Shown here: positions 34,128 through 44,118 of the stretch, one piece after another
Layout of the letters: each line of letters begins with the position of its first letter
Position numbering within the stretch: the stretch's first letter is position 1
Origin: Pristionchus mayeri
Lineage: Eukaryota; Nematoda; Chromadorea; Rhabditida; Neodiplogasteridae
Assembly: GCA_036245805.1 (NCBI GenBank)
Contig: BTRK01000005.1
Span: forward strand, 4,216,001-4,280,000
Length of the DNA: 64,000 nt
Direction: 5' to 3'
Made by a program: the position numbers and the translations under genes
Notes under the pieces: model-generated
What the model saw: only the letters and a program-made list of their open reading frames with translations
What the model was told of the DNA's origin: nothing
The model's database searches: none

Positions 34128-34740
34128 GGTGTGAATAACTTGCCGACAGGCTTGAAGCATTTCAATAAAAAAATTTGCGATAATAATGCTATGGTTTAGC
34201 TCGAATCAATTCGTCCTAATGCGCCAGGAATACTGCCTCCTCTAGCAATTATCACGTTGTTAAGACGTTAAACACAATTGCAATGTATGACAATTTAATG
34301 GAATGGAATGGAAGTTAGTCGTGAAATTATGCACATCACGCAGCGTATCCATTTCAGTTTTCCAAGCCAATTTCAACTGTACCTTGGATCGCCGCTTGGA
34401 TACCCTGGCTAGAATCACTGCTCAGTGTGCGTTACCGGCGTGCTCGTCTAGCAGCTTCATTGTTATTGAAATCTCGCATTCTGATAAAGCAATTTATTTT
34501 CGTACGATATGCAATTTCTCTCCTCACATGTCCTTGGAATAATTCGAAAGAAATACGTCTATTGTATCTAGATACAGACATTCACATGCAACTATTCTTC
34601 AAAAATCACACCAGATTAATGTAATCGCAAATAGAAGCGCTTCTCCACACCTCTCCTAATCCTTCTTATCCGCCTTCCGGACCATACGCGGCAATGAAGC
34701 ACGTACATGTACATTGATACAAATGCACATTGTTTCCTAA
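34128..34740. other. Intergenic with a possible neprilysin exon relic
   Basis: Mostly uncharacterised sequence. At about 34361-34450 (+) a FQANFNC block followed, in broken frames, by Gly-Ser and Cys-Ser-Val-Cys remnants resembles the last neprilysin exon (FxxNFNCPxGS.....CAVWVP). A fossil exon is possible. Confidence 0.35.
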
Positions 34741-34896
34741 CTTATATCTCCTGCTATGTTAAGAATTGCAATCACTTGTTCATGCTTCTCTTCTTATATC
34801 TCCTGCTATGTTAAGAATTGCAATCACTAGTTCATGCTTCTCTTCTTATATCTCCTGCTATGTTAAGAATTGCAATCACTTGTTCATGCTTCTCTT
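34741..34896. repeat. 52-bp tandem repeat, three copies
   Basis: Units at 34741, 34793 and 34845, each beginning CTTATATCTCCTGCTATG. They are nearly identical (ACTTGTT or ACTAGTT variants). Confidence 0.92.
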
Positions 34897-35277
34897 CTTT
34901 AAAGCTTTCTTCGGAATACACATCTCAACATTAACGTTCGGCTTATCGCTACCGCATTATTGTATCAGGACTACATCATACTCAGAAACGTTCATTGTAG
35001 ATGAAACATCGCAGTGGCATTGCCGTCATTGGTGTTGTGTGCTCATCACGGGTTCTACGATTCACAGAGCGAAACAATCGAAGATGGGTATGATGAAATA
35101 GGTATTCAAATATATTGTGCTCCCAAACATCCGAGATGTCTTGAAATACTTTACATGTGCATCTTGAACTCAGTGAAATGCGAATTATGTGATTTATGTA
35201 TTGCGTCAACATAGAAAACAAATCTTGTAGGCTAGTCACAGTTAATCGAATGAATAGAACAATAATAACAGCTTCTC

Positions 35278-36720
35278 TTAGGCCATCTTATTAGGCACCC
35301 AAACGGCGCAGTATTGCTGGGGAGCATACGTGGAGCCTCGCGGGCAATTAAAGTTCGTCTGGAACGCCGGGATATTCTGGAGTGTGCCCTCGACTCTGTA
35401 GGGGCCGAGCGAGTGAGGGTCCGTCATGAGCCGGTTGGAGACGTACGACTCGGTGAGGTAGTCCTTTTGCATACACCAGACCTGCGGATAAACAATTAAG
35501 GTGATCATTAAATCATAGTAGAGTGTTCTTTGTTCATTGGCCTAGCAGTGTTCTCCCGCGAGCTCAAACTCGAAGACGGGATGTACCTTTAGAGCACATG
35601 ATTTCGAAATTCTGGAGTTATCACCATCTCACATCACAAACATGTTTAATTTATTGATTTATTGAGTTCAGAAAGATTGTGTACAAGGGCGTGGTATCCA
35701 AACTCATACGTACCTGAGCAAAATTGAGGAAGAATAGCTGATTCTCCGAGTATTGCGAGAATACTCGATCCATGAACAGCGGGTCGGGACCATCCAATTC
35801 GAGATGCGCCTGGTAGGCTCGCCAGGCAGAGTGGATACCTGTAAAGAAGGTAAGTTTTAGATTTCACAGTCATCAAGAGAAGGCAACACTTGGCGCATCG
35901 CATGTGTTTGGAGCACTCAGAACTTTTGGGAGGAAACTGTGTGAACGAGCGTTCGAAAGAAGACACAACGCTGTAATCGATGCAGACCTCCATTGTCGGC
36001 GATGTTCTCTCCCTGAGTGCGCACTCCGTCCGTGCAGCGTGGACTGTAGCCTTCCGAAAGAGGACAGAAGTTGCCGTATTCTGGAATGAAAGAACACTTA
36101 CACTAATCATGCGCTTCCGACTCACCATCGATCACACACTGAGCTATCGCTTGGAATCCCGCCGTCGAGTTATCGTCCATCCAACTGACAATTATAGTTC
36201 GAAATTCAGTCCTCTTCAGTTTACACATTCTCTAGTCCATCAATAGAGTCACTGATAAATTCATGAAAATATATGCAATACAATACGGCATTATACTGAC
36301 TTTTTGCTAAAGCCTATGCAAAACACGCTGATATTTATAATGTTCACCTATATGTTCCGAAATGCTTAACAAAAGCCGCTCCACCACTAAGTGATCAGGA
36401 GAATTCCACCTGCCCCAGCTACAACAAAACTAGGAACCCAGAATCCAAATGTAATAGTATCCTTTTTTCAAATGTAATCCGAAGAGAAACGTTGCTGGAT
36501 GGAGTCGCATGTGCAATACATTGGAATATACAGAGGAATGTGGTCACCTATTCAAGCGTCCATCGAAGTCCCACTGCACGCCCTCATCGTCGAAACCGTG
36601 CGTGAGTTCATGACCAGCAACAACTCCGACTCCTCCGTAGCTCAGACCGGCTGGATAGTTGACGTTGAAGAAGGGATCCTGGAGGATGCCAGCCGGGAAG
36701 GTGATCGAGTTGAGCTCGGG
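35278..36720 (-). CDS. Neprilysin-like catalytic C-terminal half, copy C
   Basis: Five exons without frame damage: 36720-36548 (ELNSITFPAGILQDPFF and GHELTHGFDD), about 36190-36128 (WMDDNSTAGFQAIAQCVID), about 36080-35990 (FCPLSEGYSPRCTDG, GENIADNGG), about 35840-35715 (ENQLFFLNFAQ), and an exon ending at 35278 (VWCMQKDYLTES, DPHSLGPYRV, final CAVWVPNKMA). The zinc-binding HExxH, the third-ligand region GENIADN and the C-terminal CxVW element are all intact. No anchor or N-terminal exon is visible upstream before 37845, so as seen it is only the catalytic lobe. It could be the 3' part of a gene whose front was displaced by the transposon at 37846. Diverged from copies A and B. Confidence 0.7.
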
Positions 36721-37845
36721 CTTAATGCATTGATAGTTCATTTATACATGTTGTTATGTTGGAGCCTGGACTATTAGCTCATGATGACTGTGATAATTTA
36801 ACGAAAATTTGCGTTGAAATAGTAGTATCTCAAACAAACAATATCCTTTACATCCATTCTATTTGTTCTTGAAAATATACCAATGTCTAGACAGGTATTA
36901 CGGCTAAATTATTCTTTGACATGCTGACTGAAAGAAATTGCACCATTTTGATCAGGTCTTATTTGTGCGTTCCAATGCTCATATTTTTTTCTAAATCAAT
37001 AAGGAACAAAATAATAAAATGAATGAATGAATATCGGCTTGAAAGCAAATTTCAAATTCAATTTCTTTTTGTTTTTGCTTAATATATTTTTGCTTACATA
37101 TTTAAAACAGCTTATGTGCGTTACATGCATTAACATTTTCCTATCATACTTGACAGGTTTTTCGAGTATTGCATAATTTTGGTTCAGCGCCTGCCGGATT
37201 TGTTGTTGGTCCCCGACCGAAGAAAATAATTATGGGTTGTCCAAAGAATTCGATTCGCCCGTGATCGGGGCGCACCTTCGACAGTGAGAAATGTAATTTT
37301 ACGATGGTGAGCATTGCGTGATGCAGCAGCATTGTTTGCGCGCACCGGAATTAATGACGACTTACACTTCACCTTTCTCTCCAATCACACGCTATATCGC
37401 TTCTGCGATTCTGTGCAAAAGCATCGGCCTACTCAAAAAATTCCGATCTGATTATTAGAGCTCCTAATATCATAACGCTATCTGGTTACTCAAACGCCTT
37501 GTTCGCTTGCAACTACCGAATTTGCAAGATAACACTCACTCAAGGAGAGAGAGCACAACTTTGCTAATTGTTCACATTAGTGTGGCTCCCTAATCTGCAT
37601 TTTTTAACAGTAACTGTCTTGCTCAACAGAGGTAGGCAGAGGCGAATCTCCGAGACCCTGCACACCATCAATAATGGGGCGCATTGTCAAGATCGTCATT
37701 GGCGTGAGTGCATGCATCTTTAAAATTCTAACAATTGATAGAAAAACTGTTTGGTCACTCATGTAATCAACTTTAGGATCAAAATACAATATGTAAAATG
37801 CAAAACGAACACACTCCGTTGGTTGTCATTGATCGGAAACACATA
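36721..37845. other. Intergenic, no gene recognised
   Basis: Between neprilysin copy C and the large transposon. It contains an AATGAATGAAT tract (37017-37032) that resembles a LINE 3' tail. A short plus-strand start, MGRIVKIVIG, at about 37675 with a GTGAGT donor resembles neprilysin first exons but has no continuation. Confidence 0.35.
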
Positions 37846-38305
37846 CCGTAATCGGAAACCGTCACTTTTGCTGTGCAAAATTGCACTTCAAATGTGATAC
37901 GCCGCTATTTTCATCAGCCATCATTTTTCGTCAATTTTGGTCGTTTTCATGGTTATGTTGCTCAAATTGTTGATTTTTGTGGTTCAGCGAGCTGTCGGCG
38001 ACGGGGAGAAGAGGAGGAAGGGTGCTGCTCCACCAGGAGCAGCACCCATGGACAACTTTTGACGATAAGTTACTTTTTCTCACTTTTTCATTTCCATTTC
38101 CATTTCTGTTCTTCTCTTTGGATATTTCAGGTTATTTTCGTCGACTTTTGGCTCGGGAGGAGGCCCCGAGAGGCCCGGCGCGGAATCAAGCCGCGCAGGC
38201 TAGGTGTAATACAGGTTCGTCTATTTTTTGCGCTGTTTCTTGCTAAATTCCTTGTTTAATCGGATGGCAGTTGGTTTTTAATAATTAAAAACGAGAAAAT
38301 GTGAC
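37846..38305 (+). repeat. Left terminal inverted repeat
   Basis: Outer 24 bases (37846-37869) and inner block 38135-38305 match the right end. The intervening 265 bases are absent from the right arm. They include a perfect 12-bp-arm hairpin (38020-38031 / 38036-38047, GGGTGCTGCTCC). Confidence 0.8.
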
Positions 38306-38849
38306 TCAAAATGTGACCCGATTTTTCTCATTGGTTTTACTGATTTAATAAATTTTAAACCACAATGGAACGGTTGGTTAGCCTATTGTGCACAATATAG
38401 TGAAATATGCGATTGCATTTCAGTGGTGGCCCCCTCGCCCTCCCTTGGCCGCATCTCTCCCCTCCCACGAATGCGACTTAGATGAGTACTTTTCTACTTT
38501 TTTGCCTTTTATTTGAATAGAACAGTAAAAGCTTGTGAAGAAATTTAAGATAACGATGCCATGGGCCAGCGTCAACGGAGGCATCTGAGGAGGAAGAGTA
38601 TTTGTTTGGTTCGTTTTATCATTATTGTATTGTTTTGTGATAAATTTTGAGTCACAGAAATTACTTCTTGTTTATTCCATAACATAACAGGGATGGAGCA
38701 ATTTGAATAATCAATTGGGTAGAGTAGGAATATAAATATTCGATCAGGAGAACATTCGAGGGGTTAGTCATAGGCGAGGGAGTAGGCGTCGAAATTGTTA
38801 CCATTATCTTCTTCTTCGAGATGGTTAGTGATAGGTGCATTCATGTAAC

Positions 38850-40603
38850 TCATTGAAGCAGAAACAGAACGTTGGCTGTGATATACAGAGGTTGAGGGGA
38901 ACATTTGAGTTGAATAAGGTCTGGATAGAGAGGAGGATGCACGGGGAACTGTGGCGTATTTGGAAGTCGAGCTAGAGGTGCGAGAAACGGATGAAGCTTG
39001 ACGGAAAATATAGGAAGCATTATTTCTAAAGAGGGGATAGAAGTAGTGGAGGGAAAGTGACTAGCCGTGGCGAGAGAAGGGGCACGAGGAGTGGAGGGGA
39101 ATTGACTCGCCATGGTGAGAGAAGAAGAGACACGGGGAGTAGAGGGGAAGTGACTAGTTGTCGTGAGAGGAGAGGAGACACGGGGAGTGGAGGGGAACTT
39201 TGCCGCGGTGCTAGAGGGTCTTACGGCAGAAAGAAGGACAGGGGGTGTGTAGACAGCCCTTCTCGGCTGAGACACCACAAGTCTCTCCTGCTGTTTTCCC
39301 TCCTCGCGTCTAGCATTGTGGTTGATTCGGCCAAGGATGAGTCCTTTCCACTTCCTCTTCTGTGCCTTCACAGTAATCCGCCGACGATGGAGAACAACCT
39401 GAGGTGAACATATTATTACATCTGCGAATATATTGAATTGTATAAACGGTACCTTGATCAGCCACTCCAGCTTTTCCTGGTCCCGATCTGGATGGCTCAG
39501 AGTGGAGGAGTGGAAGAGAAGGACGTCCAGTTTTCCGGCGAAGCATTCGATGCTTTCCTCAGTGTCGTCGATTGCTGCTACCATCTCTTCTGTGATTCCC
39601 TCGTAGATTCCATAGAGAGGGCCTGTAGAGATCACAATTGATCGATCAGTAGGAATAGGAGTGGATGTAGGACTGATTGACTGACCTTTCTCGGGAGGAG
39701 GGAGTCTCTCCTTCAGATCAGCTACAGTACTCTCCAACTTAGTGATCTTGGTCAACCCCTCCTTGCTGGATTCCACCAGGAGGCGGCTCTGAGAAAAGAT
39801 GTGAGCACGTTCAAACATGATGAGTAAGGGTTGGTTTACCTCGTGTCTCACTCCAACAGTGTCATTATAGATTTCTCTACAGGTCCTCTCCAATCTGTCC
39901 TGCCGAGCGTTCAACTTCTCGAAGTTTCCCTTCAGATCAACCAACAATCCGTAGATCGTATCCAGAGTTACCGTACCTGAAAACGGGTAGTCTACAAATA
40001 ATAAAGAGAGAAGTCAATACCGATTGGGGGAGAAGGGATGGATGTGGGCAGATGAGTGAGAGCAGTCATTGGGGCGGGGGGGGGGCGCCAGTGTTCTTCT
40101 TCTTGGATGAGAAGGTTGACTTGGGAGGATGACTGGTAGCGGGAGTGTCTGCCACTGGAGGCATGGAGGTTCCTCGCTCTTTCTTCACTCGTTTGAGGTC
40201 CAGAGTGAGGTCGGGAGACATCTCGAGAACTTGCATGAATCTCGAGGCGGCACGCATTGGACGAGATCTTTTCCCCTCCTCTTCCACATCGGATTCGGCA
40301 GGCTCAACAATTGAGAACTGCAAAGATCAAAGGCTACACTGGTCAAAGATTACGGTAGTGAAGGACAAGATCAACCTACTGGTTCCTTTCTCTTGCGAGG
40401 CTGCCTGATTTCCCCGTTGACAGCATCCTTCAGCAGCTTTTCCATCTCATCTCTCTTCCCCCCATTTACGTACGAGCCTTTACCCTTGTCTTCCCTCCCT
40501 TCTTCACTACTTCGATATCCTCCCATGCCAACTCCGGGCCTCGAATGAAAGTGCGGTCGGTGATCTCATACCGATCGCCGATCTTCACAAGGCAGTATGA
40601 CAT
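38850..40603 (-). CDS. BEN-domain, coiled-coil protein in transposon
   Basis: Start ATG at 40603-40601 directly follows TTTATCTTAG, a trans-splice-type acceptor. N-terminus MSYCLVKIGDRYEITDRTF. Later exons hold a basic/acidic stretch (about 40320-40070), heptad-like helices (LVDLKGNFEKLNARQDRLER and EGLTKITKLESTVADLKERL) and then a BEN-like domain: CFAGKLDVLLFHSSTLS, EKLEWLIK, and after an intron KRKWKGLILGRINHNARREE. BEN domains bind DNA or protein partners in chromatin and viral proteins. The C-terminal tail has imperfect 16-residue repeats starting FPSTPR. Frame problems: a possible 45-base intron or a shift near 40470, and a poly-C run near 40078-40088 where the frame must change. It may thus be slightly damaged or mis-sequenced there. 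Confidence 0.55.
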
Positions 40604-40853
40604 CTAAGATAAATGAATTATCAGATATGAAATAACAGTAAAAGATTCGAATCAAGAGGTCAACAAAGAGAACAACGAGATGAGACGAGCGAATAAGGTA
40701 CACTGATCCCCTATCTCTGAATTTCATCACGGTCGAGGGAGTGCTTCTCATGAGTAATGCTGATGAAATCACTTCATAGGACCATTCGTGTCTCAGCTGA
40801 TCAACATTTTGTTATTCATGCATGTTTGTTCACTCTCTCATTGGCAGTTCCAG

Positions 40854-41855
40854 ATGTCTGAAAGGTCGTGGAAGGACAAAGTAGTCGGATGGAGAGAAGC
40901 AGGACTGAGCTACGGGCAGATTGTAGAAAAATGCCACGAGATCGGAAAGAAAAAGGTCACTTTATTCAACAAGAAGTTTCATGTTTCGCAGCTGTCCCGA
41001 TCGGTGGTGAAGAAGATCCGGAAGGAGCAGTGCCTCGAGAAGGGTGGCGTGAGATACGGCCATTCGGTTCGCTTGGCAAATCGCCCTCCTCGTCTCTCCT
41101 TCTGCGATCACCATCTCGGACTCGGAACTATGTTTGTGAACCATTGCTTCACTGACGAGTCGATGGTGCAGTCGGGAGTGAGGCGAAGATTCGTCTATGT
41201 CCTCAAAGGGGACAATTCTCGTCGAGTGAAACCCCGCTTCAAGCATCCCCCTAGTGTGAGTTCTCGAAATACACATTCAACCACCCCTGAAGACTTCCTT
41301 ATCTTCAGCTAATGATCTGGGGAGGTATCAGCTGGGAAGGGGCAACTCCGCTCGTCATTCTCCGTCGAGGGGTTACGGTAGATGGAGGGATGTACCAGAA
41401 GATGATCCACAAAGCCTACCTGAAATGGGCCGAGTCAGTGCTGAAATGTTTCCTTGCCACACTTTATTAATTCTAGGAAGAAGTTCGGCGGGAATGTGAT
41501 CCTCGTACAGGATAATGCGAGATGTCACATCTCTCAATCGACTCGCGCCTACTTCGAGCGAGAAGAGATCGAGGTATTGAACATGGTTAGGAAATACCAG
41601 GACTAACCTTTATTGAAGACCCTTGACTGGCCTGCGGAGTCCCCGGATTTGAATCCGGTGGAAATGGCCTGGGCCATTATGAAGCAGTGGCTGCAGGCGG
41701 AGGACAAGGCCGGATCACTGGATGTGCTCGAGAAGGGAATCAGGGAGTGGTGGTCGACCAGACTCACCAAGGAACTCTGTCGCAAACTGATCCTATGGAT
41801 GCAAGGGCAAATGGAAAAGGTGGTAAAGGCTAATGGAGGGCCCGTCTACGATTAA
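40854..41855 (+). CDS. Tc1-like DDE transposase with introns
   Basis: Start MSERSWKDKVVGW directly follows TTCCAG at 40848-40853. The N-terminus is a helix-turn-helix region (EAGLSYGQIVEKC). The catalytic Asp/Asp/Glu triad is visible in Tc1 contexts: CFTDES (about 41150), LVQDNARCH (about 41510) and WPAESPDLNPVEMAW (about 41640-41680). Exons end at about 41257, 41430 and 41573, with small introns and phase-0 joins (PPS/LMIWGG, AES/KFGGN, EIE/TLDWPAE). AATAAA lies at 41914-41919. The enzyme would cut and join DNA at TA sites. No stop or frameshift breaks the model. Intron-bearing Tc1 transposases inside a multi-gene element are unusual. Confidence 0.75.
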
Positions 41856-42274
41856 GTTCCTCCCCCATTTCCCGCTCCCTGTCTCATGTTTACATTTGTT
41901 TTCGTTCCATTGTAATAAACGAATCTAAGATGGATGGAATAACTTTATCACAAAACATACAAAAGGTGAACAAATACTAACCAAAACAATCCGCTCCTCC
42001 AGTGAAGAAGCAAGTGATCTGGAACAGGAAATAAATATTTAGTTATCACAATAAATTGGCAATATATAAAATGGTCACCTAAGAATTACGCTAATCGGAT
42101 AAAAAAAGGATTTCCAAACATATGTCCCGCTGTACTCGAAATAAGTAAACAATAGCTTACCACAACTAAAAAAGAGTTGCCTCCGTCGATTCCAGCGAGT
42201 CCCCCAGCCGTCTAGAATTTCATCACAAGCTTTTACTGTTCTTTTCAATTTTGTTTTTAAATATCACTCATCAC

Positions 42275-42783
42275 TCATCTGACGAGCAATCTATGGATGG
42301 CGCGGTGGTCTTCGACGATCTCGAACTCCCCGATGTATCCGTGCTTCATCATGACGGTCAGGAAACGGACGATTACCTGTGAATGTAATTATTGAACCAC
42401 TTGGCAGCTCTACCAATTTTCTACATTATCTCTAAACACAAAATAGATGGATAATGCGTGTTTGGTCGGAACTTTTTGATAGGAATTTTTAAAAAAGGCG
42501 AAATACGGGAGCCAAAATAAAAATTCGGCATAGCTTCGCCTCCATGACTCACATTTGCACGTTTTAATTACAGCAGTTCTCCACCGAGTTCAAGAGAAAC
42601 GTAAAATTAAAAATCGAGCATTGGTTATACTCCTAGAGGTTTAATATTTGAGCACTGCGGAGAAAATCGTAGAACAATGAAAAATGCGAACCTTGGAGGC
42701 CGGATGAGGACCTGGTGCTTTCCGCGCTTCTCGGCATTGTTGATGGCCTTAAGAGCATCGGCGAGTACGCTCATGCGAACCAT
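42275..42783 (-). pseudogene. Captured fragment of ribosomal protein uS8 (S15A)
   Basis: Exon 42783-42691 reads [20 protein letters not shown], the conserved start of eukaryotic uS8. A 1-base gain plus a 4-base loss then scramble eight residues before ASK. After an intron, exon 42376-42275 continues [19 protein letters not shown] and EDHRA, then diverges to a stop. So the first half of the gene, with its intron, lies inside the right arm of the transposon, while the C-terminal half is missing. It is clearly not functional; a genomic copy was captured, not an mRNA copy. Confidence 0.88.
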
Positions 42784-42958
42784 GGTGCCCGAAGTTTCTA
42801 AAATATAAAGATGTTGAACCGAAAATCAAGTGAATGACGACAACGGAATGATATCAAGCATTTTAACGGAAGCTCACGCTTTCTCGTCGTCGATAATTTT
42901 TAAAACAGCGAAATGCGTGACTCAAACTAAAAATTGGGCATCGATTCACCTTCTAGAG

Positions 42959-43149
42959 TCACATTTTCTCGTTTTTAATTATTAAAAACCAATTGCCATC
43001 CGATTAAACAAGGAATTTAGCAAGAAACAGCGCAAAAAATAGATGAACCTGTATTACACCTAGCCTGCGCGGCTTGATTCCGCTCCGGGCATCTCGAGGC
43101 CTCTTCCCGAGCCAAAAGTCGACGAAAAAGTGACGGTTTCCGATTACGG
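42959..43149 (-). repeat. Right terminal inverted repeat
   Basis: Reverse complement of 38135-38305 plus 37846-37869, without the 265-base left-arm insertion. Ends GTGACGGTTTCCGATTACGG, followed by TA. Confidence 0.85.
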
Positions 43150-43599
43150 TATTCATTTTTCTTTACACTTTCAGCCATTTTCTCGTAAAATTATCGATTT
43201 TTATTTTTTTAAATTAACAGAATAAAATGGGAGGCGACAAGGAATGCAACGAGCATAAAAACGACTCATAACGTTGTATTTTGAGTGTTTTCCCTCTCGC
43301 TAAACGCAAATTTGATACAATTCCGAACCGTATCATATCCGTTCCGGAATATTAATTCGGTACGATATCTTTCAGGAAGCGACCACAGAAGGCAGGCAGT
43401 ATGTATAATTTGCAGAAAATGTTTTGGAAACATTATGCACTAATTAAGTTCGTATATTTTATTCACTGCATCCAGCAGTAGTGTTCAAGATCTTTTATCG
43501 AGCTACCATTCGGCCTGTTTAATCTGTCAGAAATCTGCGAGAAAAGTTGCGTAAAAAGTTGCGTAAAAAGTTCGCGAACTTCTGATTCTCTCCTGTTCG

Positions 43600-44030
43600 T
43601 GTGCTCTCTCTTTTTCTCTAACCAGGTCGTTGAAAAGTTCACGAACTTTTCGACGAACTATGTTCGAAATTCGTACTTTTCTTTTGTTTTACTTATGTTT
43701 AGGGATTATTTTTGCGTTTAGCTTAAGAATACTTTGAAGGAAAACCTTCCCTTAGCTGGAATAGCTTCAGAATACAGCGTAGTGAAAGTAAACACGGTTG
43801 GAGTAATTTTTTCGATTATGGGTCACCACTTTCACCACCCTGTAATGTCAAGCTTTTCCATCAGAGGGAAGGTTGTCCTTATAAGCTGTCATAAGTTAAA
43901 AGCAAAAATAATTGATAAAAATAAGTAAAACAAAAGAAAAGTACGAATTTCGAACAAATTTAGGCTGGTTTTTAACGAACTTTTCAAGGAGCTGCGTGAA
44001 AAGTTAGAGAAACGCGAGAAAGCACGCATT
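43600..44030. mobile_element. About 430-bp inverted-repeat element
   Basis: 43660-43697 (GTTCGAAATTCGTACTTTTC...) is mirrored by 43916-43955. Weaker matching extends outward (CTCTAAC.., GAAAAGTTC..) on both sides. No transposase; likely a MITE. The stretch 43152-43600 shows nothing else. Confidence 0.7.
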
Positions 44031-44118
44031 CTTGAGAGAGGGAAAAGGAAGTAAACAATCACTGACCTAGTGCATAACCTAGTGCATAATCTCGCATAGT
44101 GATGAAGGTGCAGTTATA

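Larger units (their letters stand above)
37846..43149. mobile_element. 5.3-kb TA-flanked TIR transposon with two genes
   Basis: Outer ends are CCGTAATCGGAAACCGTCAC (37846) and its exact reverse complement ending at 43149, each flanked by TA (37844-37845, 43150-43151). This is the target duplication expected for Tc1/mariner elements. The inverted repeat continues inward: 38135-38305 matches 42959-43128 at high identity, and a weaker match lies at about 38520-38590 versus 42180-42245. The left arm has a 265-base insertion (37870-38134). Inside are a minus-strand BEN-domain gene (38850-40603), a plus-strand Tc1-like transposase (40854-41855) sharing a 250-base divergent promoter region, and a captured uS8 fragment (42275-42783) in the right arm. 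Confidence 0.75.

Noticed and set aside
37675..37710. First exon of another neprilysin (MGRIVKIVIG with GTGAGT donor)
   Set aside because: Only ten residues and no following exon before the transposon; similarity to MVKILQAILV is weak.
41978..42215. Two tiny minus-strand exons that can be joined in frame (AGGLAGIDGG then ITCFFTGG)
   Set aside because: The first overlaps sequence that is mirrored in the left transposon arm at about 38520-38590, so it is probably subterminal repeat, not a gene.
42275..42783. A functional uS8 ribosomal gene
   Set aside because: Internal indels change eight conserved residues, the second half is missing, and it lies in a transposon arm.
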